Virus record (IMG/VR): IMGVR_UViG_3300030106_001081
Span: 1-62,280 of that record
Length of the DNA stretch: 62,280 bases
Source of the DNA: a virus
Direction: 5' to 3' (one strand)
The position numbers and the translations under genes are program-made. Below are positions 24,814-33,171 of this stretch, piece by piece. The first letter of the stretch is position 1. Every line of letters starts with the position of its first letter. Under the pieces are notes generated by a model. That model was not told the origin of the DNA and made no database searches. It worked only from the letters and a program-made list of their open reading frames with translations.

Positions 24814-24822
24814 ATTTAACCC

Positions 24823-26652
24823 CTAGCGAGATGGAAGAAGAGTAAAACCGCCGAAGCTACCACCGTATTTAATTCCACCCAATGCTGCAAGTTTACTATC
24901 TATTTGCGCTAGTAACGCATCATTCTCGTCTTTAAGCTTTTTCATATAATCTAGAGCTTTCTTTCTAACATCTCTTTTATTCATTATAGCATCTGCTTTT
25001 CTTTCCTTATCAAACGAGGTAGTGTCGCTCATAAAAGATATTTCTTGTTCAAGCTTTGCAAGAGTCTCTCCCATAGTTTTCTCAAGTCTAGCAATATTAG
25101 CAGCTGTTTGTGCTTTTGCGCTTGATTTTAAAGTAACCAAAGTATTAAAATCATTAGAACGGTTTAACTCTCGTCTAAGTTTTGTGTTTGCGTCTATCTG
25201 CAATAGTGTTGCTTGAAACGTTTGATTTACTATGTCAGCTTTTAATTTGTTATCAACATTCTTTAAACCTATTTCTACGAAAGTCTTAAAATTTGTCGCC
25301 GCATTTGCTAAATCTGCATCTATATCTTTCCAATCTGCTGCTATAAACAATTTAGCATTATTATTTATTTGCCCTAATACATCTTTGTTTAATCCTACGC
25401 TCATTCCTGCAGCTTGGAATTTTTTATTTACCTCGTCTCGATACCTTTCCGCACCTGCTTGAAATACTTCTTTTCGTATACCCATAGCATCACGTACCGC
25501 TTGGTTATTTAAATTAAAATACTGTTGGCTTAACCCTCTTTCAACTTCGCCCCTCGCTGCTTTTGAAGTTTCTTCTTTTCCCTCTTGTCTTGATAAAGCT
25601 CTAATACCTCCACCAATTCCACCTAAAGCGCCTCCAGTTATTAAAGCATTAAGTCGTCTTTTTCTTTCCTCTTCAGGAGAATACATACGAGCGGATTCAG
25701 CTTGGTAATCAGTTAAATTTTTTAGTATTCTAGCTCTTTCTCCCGCCATTAACTCTTGTTCACTAGGAGACATACCAATATATTTTTGAGCCTCTTCCAT
25801 GTAACTTTTTCTAAATGCGTCTTCGTCTCTCCCCATTTGCGCCTCAAGAAAAGCGCCAACGCCCCCTTCTCCTAATATCTTTCGTGCCTCATCCTTACCG
25901 ATAATGTTACCGATTAAAGCTGTAGAATAGTCAGTGCCTTCAGGGCGTTTAAATTCTGGGACATCTATTTTATCTTCAGTTACAGTCTGCCGTAGCATAG
26001 CTTGTTTTGCGTTATATTTGTCTATCAAAGATTGTTTTGCTATTTCTATAGGATTACCTTTAGTTAAGCCAGGATTATTGGCGGCATTAAGTCTTGCTAT
26101 TTCAGCTTGAATCTCTTCTGCTGTAAATTCTGGTACAGAGCTACCTGTTTGAAATTTTGGCATTATACCGCCCGATTTAGCGGCTAGTGTAGTACCTTGT
26201 AGAGTTCCAAGACCTTGTTTTTTAGTTGCAGGTCTAGACATAGCCGCAGGTATACCCATAGGTCGTCTTGCGGCATTGGTTGCAAGTTTGTTCATCGCTG
26301 CTTTTTTTCGCTTGTTCATATTTGCATACGCACCGCCAATTTGACTTGCCATCTCTTGTGTTTTTGTGCCAACAACAGTTTGTGCTAGTTTATCTTTAAC
26401 TGTCATGTTAGCTTCAGGATTCATGTTTGCTTGTTTTATTGCTAAATCTCTTGATATTGCATCTTGTTCACTTTTAATTTGTTGGAGCGCCAAAAGATCA
26501 AGTAACTCCCTAGACATCTGATACCGTTCTTGTAACTTTTTTGGATTACTTTTGTATGTTCGCACCCTATCAGAAACTTCTTTATTAAGATCAACTCCCA
26601 TAGTCCTTTGAGCCGTAATAGGATTAGATAAATTTTCTGCTATGCCTGCCAT
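24823..26652 (-). CDS. probable internal virion protein
   Basis: A 609-residue protein rich in Ala, Lys, Gln and Glu, with long helical and coiled-coil stretches (especially about 300-590) and a Gly-rich segment at about 340-350. No catalytic motif is seen. It is located directly upstream of the giant protein with a 10-nt gap. The composition resembles podovirus ejection or internal-core proteins. Function is inferred from context. Confidence 0.65.
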   Translation of the reverse strand: MAGIAENLSNPITAQRTMGVDLNKEVSDRVRTYKSNPKKLQERYQMSRELLDLLALQQIKSEQDAISRDLAIKQANMNPEANMTVKDKLAQTVVGTKTQEMASQIGGAYANMNKRKKAAMNKLATNAARRPMGIPAAMSRPATKKQGLGTLQGTTLAAKSGGIMPKFQTGSSVPEFTAEEIQAEIARLNAANNPGLTKGNPIEIAKQSLIDKYNAKQAMLRQTVTEDKIDVPEFKRPEGTDYSTALIGNIIGKDEARKILGEGGVGAFLEAQMGRDEDAFRKSYMEEAQKYIGMSPSEQELMAGERARILKNLTDYQAESARMYSPEEERKRRLNALITGGALGGIGGGIRALSRQEGKEETSKAARGEVERGLSQQYFNLNNQAVRDAMGIRKEVFQAGAERYRDEVNKKFQAAGMSVGLNKDVLGQINNNAKLFIAADWKDIDADLANAATNFKTFVEIGLKNVDNKLKADIVNQTFQATLLQIDANTKLRRELNRSNDFNTLVTLKSSAKAQTAANIARLEKTMGETLAKLEQEISFMSDTTSFDKERKADAIMNKRDVRKKALDYMKKLKDENDALLAQIDSKLAALGGIKYGGSFGGFTLLPSR

Positions 26653-27504
26653 TTACCCACCTCCACTAGTTGGACTAAATAAATTCAATAATTCAGTAAT
26701 AGTTTTCGCTGCTCCAAGTCCTGATTGATAAGCAGAAGGTTGTGAATAACTATAACTTTCTGTGGCAATAGGTAATCCTTGTAACAATGATTGCGCATAT
26801 TGTAGCTGCTTATACGGATAATCACGTTCTTCTTCAAACTGTAACTTGTCAGCAGTTATACCCTCAGACTCTATACCTCTTTGCACACCGCCCGCTCCTA
26901 ACTGCGCTGCTAAAGCATCTAATCCAAATCTATCTCTCCTTGTGCTTGCGTCTAACCCTCTATCTTGCTGTACGTTAAATTGATCCACCGCTCTATCATA
27001 AGCATCCCTGTACCCCGTGCCTGTAATGCCCGCTAGGTTACGTAATAAAGCTTCTTGATTTGCTGCCTCCATCACAGCTTGGCGACCTCCGCCAAAAGAC
27101 CCCGCCTGCATTAATCGGCTTGCAGTTCTTTGTCTTTCTAGATCAGATTGCCGTCTTGCCTCCTCTAGTTGAGGATTTAATGCAGCCATAAGGTAAGGGT
27201 TCATAAGTCCTTGTGCTGCTGTAGCCGTAAGCTCTTCAGGTGCATATGTTCCCATTGTATCTGTTGGTATAGTTAAACCCGCAAGTCCGCCAAAAGCTGT
27301 TTCCTGTAAACCCGAAGCGCCTGCGGTCAAAGGGCCTGTATAAGCTTCATAAGGAGTATCAGCAAGTGCTGCTCCTTTACCCAACATATCTGTAACATAA
27401 GGACCAACGTAAGGAGACAGCGAGGATTCAACTCCTGTTCTAGTCCCTACAGCGGGATCATCAATATCAGCAAGATCAGCTATTGGGTTTGTTTCTTCAA
27501 CCAT
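26653..27504 (-). CDS. probable virion protein, Ala/Gly-rich
   Basis: A 283-residue protein. After a Pro/Asp-rich N-terminus it has a motif region Asn-Pro-Tyr-Leu-Met-Ala-Ala-Leu-Asn-Pro-Gln-Leu with Arg/Gln-rich helices and Gly-Ser-Phe-Gly-Gly-Gly-Arg, a pattern I have seen in virion proteins of marine podovirus-like phages. Immediately abuts the 609-residue gene, so both are co-translated. Probably part of the ejection complex. Confidence 0.6.
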   Translation of the reverse strand: MVEETNPIADLADIDDPAVGTRTGVESSLSPYVGPYVTDMLGKGAALADTPYEAYTGPLTAGASGLQETAFGGLAGLTIPTDTMGTYAPEELTATAAQGLMNPYLMAALNPQLEEARRQSDLERQRTASRLMQAGSFGGGRQAVMEAANQEALLRNLAGITGTGYRDAYDRAVDQFNVQQDRGLDASTRRDRFGLDALAAQLGAGGVQRGIESEGITADKLQFEEERDYPYKQLQYAQSLLQGLPIATESYSYSQPSAYQSGLGAAKTITELLNLFSPTSGGG

Positions 27505-27513
27505 ATCTATCTC

Positions 27514-28296
27514 CTATGCGGGTAGTAACTTGTTAGGGTCTATCTCTTTACCCTGCTTACCGTTTCCAGTACGTGCTTTGCGTATACGCTCCATCATTTT
27601 ATCTAATATCTTAGCCCCTGCATCTGAATTACCGTTACCCAAATGACTTACAACATCTGCAGGAATTACATATTCCCCACCACTTAAAGCAGCGGGTTGT
27701 GTTTTGTCTATTGTTGCGGGTATTTTATCTGCCATACCATCACTGGACGACCTCAAGTATCGCCCTTTTGCAAGCCCTGCTAAACCACCTGTTGCCATAG
27801 TTTGAGTTTCTTCTACAGGAAATTCGTCTGCCATTGTGTATGTTGGCACAGGTAGTAAATTAGCTACTCCAGAAGCAGGTAAAGTTACTTTTGGACCTGT
27901 AAGTGACGGTATTGCTATTTTATTCTCTATTTCTTCTCTTGCAGGGTTAGCCCTGTTAAGATTAGCTAGTCCATATGCTTGTTCTGCTGCATTTAATTGA
28001 ACTTGAGACAATGGTGTTTGTTTATTAGGGTCAGTCTCATCTAAATTTACAAATCTAGTATCTGTAAAATATCGTTGCCCACTACTCCCTGGACGACGTG
28101 CAGGATCATATGTGCCTTGAACACGATCACGTACAACCCTGTAATTGGGGATGCTACCTTGATACCCCCTTGGACCTGTATTTCTAGCACCTGTAAGATT
28201 ATCAAGAAGTCCTGTCATACCTGCAAGGCCCGTTAACGCAATAGCTTCCGATTTATTATCTTGTAAATACTTTAACGCTGTGTCTAACCAACTCAT
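27514..28296 (-). CDS. probable virion protein with a Gly-Gly-Glu-Tyr-Val-Ile-Pro motif
   Basis: A 260-residue protein. The C-terminal 100 residues contain a Met-Ala-Thr-Gly-Gly-Leu-Ala segment, Asp-Gly-Met-Ala-Asp, and a Gly-Gly-Glu-Tyr-Val-Ile-Pro-Ala-Asp-Val-Val-Ser-His-Leu-Gly-Asn-Gly motif, which recurs in phage structural proteins, with a short amphipathic helix near the N-terminus. It overlaps the 1456-residue gene start/stop by 1 nt. Function is unknown; context implies virion. Confidence 0.65.
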   Translation of the reverse strand: MSWLDTALKYLQDNKSEAIALTGLAGMTGLLDNLTGARNTGPRGYQGSIPNYRVVRDRVQGTYDPARRPGSSGQRYFTDTRFVNLDETDPNKQTPLSQVQLNAAEQAYGLANLNRANPAREEIENKIAIPSLTGPKVTLPASGVANLLPVPTYTMADEFPVEETQTMATGGLAGLAKGRYLRSSSDGMADKIPATIDKTQPAALSGGEYVIPADVVSHLGNGNSDAGAKILDKMMERIRKARTGNGKQGKEIDPNKLLPA

Positions 28297-31200
28297 TACG
28301 CCTTACCTCCAAGTAATCTTATTAATTCGTTTGTTCGCTCATTATAGTTCATTGGTTTATTTTCTGCGAACATATTACTAAAATTATCTATATCTGTATA
28401 GTCTGAATATGGAGTAATAAACCTTTTCTCTTGTTCTGGATTAGCAAATATACTTGAAAAATCATACAAATAGTCAATATCTGCTATAAACGGTGTTTTT
28501 ATTGTAGTGTCCATAGCTGTTTGCGTAGGACTTTCTTCCTCCTTTTCTTCCTCTTTTTCTTCTTCAGGCACATCTACGTTTATATTTGCATCTACTTCAA
28601 CTTCTGTTTCAGCCTCAACTTCTGGTTCTACTTCAACTTCTGTTTCAGCCTCAACTTCTGGTTCTACTTCAACTTCTGTTTCAGCCTCAACTTCTGGTTC
28701 TACATCTGGTTCTACATCTGGTTCTACTTCAGCTTCTGTTTCAGCCTCAACTTCTGGTTCTACATCTGGTTCTACATCTGGTTCTACATCTGGTTCTACA
28801 TCTGGTTCTACATCTGGTTCTACATCTGGTTCTACATCTAACGAACTATCTGGATCAACAGAACCTACTATAGATATTAAATCTACGGTAGAATCTATAT
28901 CTGTATTAAGAGTATCAGCTAAATCTGTAATAATTTCTTCGTTTGGGTCCACAGGTGCTGTTTCTGTTGTATCTACTGCGGTATCATCAACAACATCCCC
29001 ACCAGAAGTGGTTAAATATGGAGGTATTGTCAGCGTTCCTGTTGTATCTACTGCGGTATCATCAACATCTACAGGTGCTGTATCCACTGTTTCTGTTGTA
29101 TCATCAACATCTACAGGTGCTGTATCCACTGTTTCTGTTGTATCATCAACATCTATAGGCGTTGTATCCACTGTTTCTGTTGTATCATCAACTATTACAG
29201 GCGCTGTCTCTGCTGTAGTAAGTAAATCTTCTAAAATAGTAGCGGTATCATCAACATCTACAGGCGTTGTATCTACTGTTTCTGTTGTATCTAATATGGT
29301 AGAAATAGCATCTGGGGGTCTTTGTATAATACCCGCTTCTTGTAAAACATTGTCTACCAATTCGGGGTCAAGACCTGCTTCAATCAAAGCATTACTTGTT
29401 AATTCTATTTCTTCCGATTTAGTAAATCCAGAATTTACAGCTGTAGTGTTCATATTTGACACTATTTGCCCAACTTCACTACTTGGCAAAGCTCCTGTGG
29501 TAGTAAATGTTGTGCCTGTAACATTAATTGGCTCAGCCATGCCTGTAGTAACAGGAGTTGTAGGCACTTCGTCATAAGTAGGTCCACCAAACGGATCAAC
29601 CGCACTTGCTGTCGAAATAGCTGCAACTGCACTAGAGCCGCTTTCTAAAGCACCGTTGAGGATAGATGATATAACTGAGTCTCCGCCTTCGGCTAAATCC
29701 ACGTTTTCAAGTGCTTGATTTACTATTTCTTCTTGATACCCCTCACCCAAAGCATCTACAGCAGTATCTGCTACAAAACCTGTGGCTATTTTAGCCGCTA
29801 TTAGAAGTGGATTTTTACCTTTATAATCTGCTAAAGACCTACCTAAACTACCTGTAAACGCTCCACTAGCACTTTCTCCTAAAGCTGCTAAATCTTTATA
29901 CCCGTTAGCTACGTGATCTGTAAGCATAACGAGTGCATTTTGGTCACTTCCCGTCGCATTACGATAGTCTTCCCACAATGGAGATTCTTGCAATGTGCCA
30001 TTTTGGTAAGCCGCTAACATAGTATCTTCGATATTTTGAGCTGATTCTCCAACACCTTCAAGGTATCCTGCTAAAAGATTTATAGGTAATCCCCATTTTT
30101 TAAATATTGCTCCCGTTAAAAATTCTGTAGCTGCGTCGCCCCCTCCTTTTGCTTGTGTTCCTAAAAGTCCTTTGACAGTAGTGTCTCCCCCAGTTACAGG
30201 AGATGTTTGTTCAAACCTAATCCCAAACGGTGAATCAGGGTCGTCTACAACAGTAACATCTCCACCACCAAACATTTGTGCGTCAATAGCAGCTTTAACT
30301 TCAGGCGAAACATTATCGTCATATATGCCTTTTCCTAAAGCTATAGAAGCGCTTATAAAATCAGCAAACAATCCTTTTTTAGACGTATATAAATCTACAT
30401 ATTCATCTAATAGTTTTTGTTTTATTTCAGGAGAAACATCCATATTTGAAATGTCTTGCATCATGTCCATTGGGTCTACAAAAGCTCCAGTGCCATATTT
30501 TGCGAGTCGCTCTGCATAGAGATCATTTATTTTTTCTGCTAAACCTTTTGTTATATAAGGCACATTTTCCTTTAAAATCTCACTTACCAGAACCGCAGGA
30601 TAAGACGTTACCATTTGACCCATCAATTTAGCGGCTTCAGGATTGTTTATTTTCCACAACGCATCTTCAAAATCTTCATTTGTAGGTCCAAGAGTATCAG
30701 GAAAATCTGGCATGGCCCCTGACGCTTCCAAAGCTTCTAATTCTAATTGTTTTTCATAAGCTATTTTTGTTTCTTCATTTGTTGGACCTACATAACCTTC
30801 TTTATCTTTATTTGGATCATTACCTGCATTTGCAGCATCTCTTAATTCTTCAGTAGCATGAGATACCCCGCTTGCGTCTAAAAATCTTGTTGCATCATCT
30901 GATATAGGCGGTTTAGTTCCATCTCCTAACGCATTAATAGCATCTATGACATCCTGTTCTCCTCCTGCAGGGGGTGTATATCCCGACTCTGGGTAAATAT
31001 CACTAGGCTCATCGAATACGGGAGGCTTGTCTGATATTACTGGAGGGTCATCAGATGCAGGGGCAGTAGGGGGAACAGAAGGTGGATCACCCACAGGTTG
31101 AGAGAGAGGGGTAGTGTCAATATCAGGACCAATAATATCTCCTAGATCACCTACATTAGTTAAACCTGCTTCCTCCAAAGATTCAGCAAGGTCTTGATAA

Positions 31201-32666
31201 GCTTCAACATCAACAGTGGCCTCTGCTCCTGTTTCTGCTTCTGCCATAGCATCAAGAGTTTCAGCATCTACTATCATAGCAGTGCCGTCTTCACCCTCTG
31301 GAGGTTTATATGTTGCAGTTGTTACAAGTCCTCCCCCTATGGCTGCGTCTAGTGCGCTAACTGCGTCTGACCCTTGAAGTAGTTGATTGCCCCCTGTAAC
31401 AAAAGTGGTTACAATACCTTCTGCTGCAGCATCAGAAAGATCGGGGTACGCCTCTTTTATTACGTTTGCTATGTCTTTTCCTATAGTCTCAAGAGCGTCA
31501 CCTGCAAACGTATCTATTGCAATTCCAGTTAAATTTTTTCCTTCACCTGCGGCTTTAATAGCATTAACCACTGTGCTTGACGGAGCTTTACCTGTTGCTT
31601 CTGTTATTGAATTAATTACGGAGTTTGTTAAGGGCGCAAGCGCCCCTGAAGCAGCTAATGCTTGAAAAGCGTTTAAATTCCCGTCAGCCACACCTTTGAC
31701 TATTGATGCTGCTGTTGTGTAAGGTATAGAAGCTCCACCTGTAGCAAGTGCAAGAAGTCCTTTGGCAATATTACTCTCAAGAAATTTGTTAATAAAACCT
31801 CCAAGGCCCTCACGTCTTTCACCCTCTGCGCCTTTTTCCCAATCTACAGCGTGTTCAAATTTCTTTCTGCCTGTATCTTTTTCTACCGCCTCTCCATCTT
31901 CATTTACGTAAACTTGCGCCCAAGTATCCCCAATGTCTTTAAAGACCGTACCATCTTCACTAAACCTGTAACCTTTTTTGGGTTCGCCATCTTCATCTAC
32001 ATACGCACTCGTGTCTGTCAAAGGAGTTAAATTTTCATTAACAACTTCTTCATAGTTATCTAAAAGTTCTTTAGCTCTATCCTCATCACGAACACCTATG
32101 TCAATCTCATTACCATCTTCATCTCTGTAATACCAATACCCGTCACTTTTTTCATAAATATCAACATCATATGGAGGAGGTGAGGGAGGTAAAGGAGGTG
32201 GAGCAATAGCGGGAGTTTGGTTTGCAGCTGCAAAAGCCTTGGTGTCAAAATTGGTAAAAGTTTTACCGTCTATAGTTACCGTATCGGTTCCACCTGTACC
32301 TACAAAATCATTAAGGTTAGATGTATTAATACCTGTGTACTGTTCTTCAGGACCATCTCCAATTTTAACACTAGTAAACGTAGGAGCAGGTGGAGCAGGA
32401 GTGGTAGGGGGGGCAGGAGTGGGGGTGGGATAACCAGTATTTGCCGCCGCTGCCATTTGCTCGGCTACTTGAGCTTCAAATGCTGCTTGTGCAGCTGCTG
32501 CTTCAGCATTCGCTTTTTCTATTGCCGCTGCTTTCGCCTCCGCCGCTGCCGCTCGCTCAGCTAGTAGACGTTCACGTTCCATATTCGCTTTTTCCGTCGC
32601 TGCTTTTGCTGCTGCTATTGCTTCGTTTATACGTTCAATTTCTTTTAACATTTCCGCTCTTGTCAT
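28296..32666 (-). CDS. large virion protein with coiled-coil head and acidic repeat tail (1456 aa)
   Basis: N-terminal about 75 residues are Ala/Glu/Lys coiled coil, followed by a Pro/Thr-rich linker (about 76-97). A long central region with alternating helical and Gly-rich segments follows (about 250-1050), including hydrophobic stretches that could insert in a membrane. The tail has Val-Asp-Asp-Thr-Thr-Glu-Thr type repeats (about 1130-1240) and then Glu-Pro-Asp-Val and Glu-Val-Glu-Ala-Glu-Thr repeats (about 1275-1365), extremely acidic. I infer an internal virion/ejection protein or tail-associated scaffold. No enzymatic motif is evident. Repeat number is likely variable between relatives. 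Confidence 0.65.
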   Translation of the reverse strand: MTRAEMLKEIERINEAIAAAKAATEKANMERERLLAERAAAAEAKAAAIEKANAEAAAAQAAFEAQVAEQMAAAANTGYPTPTPAPPTTPAPPAPTFTSVKIGDGPEEQYTGINTSNLNDFVGTGGTDTVTIDGKTFTNFDTKAFAAANQTPAIAPPPLPPSPPPYDVDIYEKSDGYWYYRDEDGNEIDIGVRDEDRAKELLDNYEEVVNENLTPLTDTSAYVDEDGEPKKGYRFSEDGTVFKDIGDTWAQVYVNEDGEAVEKDTGRKKFEHAVDWEKGAEGERREGLGGFINKFLESNIAKGLLALATGGASIPYTTAASIVKGVADGNLNAFQALAASGALAPLTNSVINSITEATGKAPSSTVVNAIKAAGEGKNLTGIAIDTFAGDALETIGKDIANVIKEAYPDLSDAAAEGIVTTFVTGGNQLLQGSDAVSALDAAIGGGLVTTATYKPPEGEDGTAMIVDAETLDAMAEAETGAEATVDVEAYQDLAESLEEAGLTNVGDLGDIIGPDIDTTPLSQPVGDPPSVPPTAPASDDPPVISDKPPVFDEPSDIYPESGYTPPAGGEQDVIDAINALGDGTKPPISDDATRFLDASGVSHATEELRDAANAGNDPNKDKEGYVGPTNEETKIAYEKQLELEALEASGAMPDFPDTLGPTNEDFEDALWKINNPEAAKLMGQMVTSYPAVLVSEILKENVPYITKGLAEKINDLYAERLAKYGTGAFVDPMDMMQDISNMDVSPEIKQKLLDEYVDLYTSKKGLFADFISASIALGKGIYDDNVSPEVKAAIDAQMFGGGDVTVVDDPDSPFGIRFEQTSPVTGGDTTVKGLLGTQAKGGGDAATEFLTGAIFKKWGLPINLLAGYLEGVGESAQNIEDTMLAAYQNGTLQESPLWEDYRNATGSDQNALVMLTDHVANGYKDLAALGESASGAFTGSLGRSLADYKGKNPLLIAAKIATGFVADTAVDALGEGYQEEIVNQALENVDLAEGGDSVISSILNGALESGSSAVAAISTASAVDPFGGPTYDEVPTTPVTTGMAEPINVTGTTFTTTGALPSSEVGQIVSNMNTTAVNSGFTKSEEIELTSNALIEAGLDPELVDNVLQEAGIIQRPPDAISTILDTTETVDTTPVDVDDTATILEDLLTTAETAPVIVDDTTETVDTTPIDVDDTTETVDTAPVDVDDTTETVDTAPVDVDDTAVDTTGTLTIPPYLTTSGGDVVDDTAVDTTETAPVDPNEEIITDLADTLNTDIDSTVDLISIVGSVDPDSSLDVEPDVEPDVEPDVEPDVEPDVEPDVEPEVEAETEAEVEPDVEPDVEPEVEAETEVEVEPEVEAETEVEVEPEVEAETEVEVDANINVDVPEEEKEEEKEEESPTQTAMDTTIKTPFIADIDYLYDFSSIFANPEQEKRFITPYSDYTDIDNFSNMFAENKPMNYNERTNELIRLLGGKA
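28590..28842. repeat. 12-bp-unit minisatellite coding an acidic Pro-Glu-Val-Asp tail
   Basis: On the plus strand GGTTCTACATCT-type 12-bp units recur in tandem, most regularly at 28698-28720 and 28758-28842, interspersed with longer units containing TCTGTTTCAGCC. They encode Asp-Val-Glu-Pro and Glu-Val-Glu-Ala-Glu-Thr repeats in the 1456-residue protein. Slippage in this tract would change tail length in multiples of four residues without frameshift. Confidence 0.9.
28960..29290. repeat. about 42-bp coding repeats (Val-Asp-Asp-Thr-Thr-Glu-Thr)
   Basis: Four to five imperfect copies of a unit containing GTTGTATCATCAACATCTAC on the plus strand, encoding Pro-Val-Asp-Val-Asp-Asp-Thr-Thr-Glu-Thr-Val-Asp-Thr-Ala in the 1456-residue protein. 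They are distinct from the downstream 12-bp units. Confidence 0.85.
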
Positions 32667-32986
32667 TATGTTATCTCCAATATACTAGCAACGACATGGA
32701 GCCTATTAGCGGTAGCAGCGGTTACTTTTAATATTTCTGATGCCTGAACAACTAAGGGAGATGTTAGTAATTCTGTGGTAGCATTTGCACTTATAGACTT
32801 TGTTTTATACAAACTAAATACATCAGAACCACTAGTTAATGTAACAGTTATAGTGTCTGCATTACCTGAATCTTCAGATACAAGAATAGATTTAACTATG
32901 GCAGTCGTAGACGTAGAACAAGTATATAAAGTGGTTACACTTGTTGAAGTTAAATCTACTTTTGCATTTACGTATTTATTAGCCAT
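32666..32986 (-). CDS. small beta-rich structural protein
   Basis: A 106-residue Thr/Ser/Val/Ile-rich protein with alternating residues typical of beta-sandwich virion proteins. The ATG at 32986 overlaps the upstream TAG region, and a longer start at 33001 lies inside that gene. It is 1 nt from the 1456-residue gene. Likely a decoration or tail-tip component; no family recognised. Confidence 0.6.
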   Translation of the reverse strand: MANKYVNAKVDLTSTSVTTLYTCSTSTTAIVKSILVSEDSGNADTITVTLTSGSDVFSLYKTKSISANATTELLTSPLVVQASEILKVTAATANRLHVVASILEIT

Positions 32987-33171
32987 TATCCTAAAAACCA
33001 CCCTTGTGCTTCAGATTTGTTTACAATAGACGTGTCACGTAATGTATTGTCTACTTGATTAAAGTATATACGTAATAATGCGTTAAACTGACTTACATAC
33101 ATCTTATCATACTCGTCAGGAGGAAAAGGTAGTGCAGGTGCGCGAAAATTTATAGCATACTCTTCAGCCAT
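32986..33171 (-). CDS. small protein between tail genes
   Basis: A 61-residue protein with Pro/Phe-rich N-terminus and an amphipathic helix containing Tyr-Val-Ser-Gln-Phe-Asn-Ala-Leu-Leu-Arg-Ile-Tyr-Phe. The ATG overlaps the stop of the 711-residue gene (ATGA). No domain recognised; the location suggests a virion or assembly role. Confidence 0.6.
   Translation of the reverse strand: MAEEYAINFRAPALPFPPDEYDKMYVSQFNALLRIYFNQVDNTLRDTSIVNKSEAQGWFLG

Noticed and set aside
28507-29577. 356-residue plus-strand ORF of Ser/Thr/Gly repeats
   Set aside because: It is exactly antisense to the acidic repeat tail of the 1456-residue virion protein; its composition is the mirror of the repeats and it has no ribosome site.
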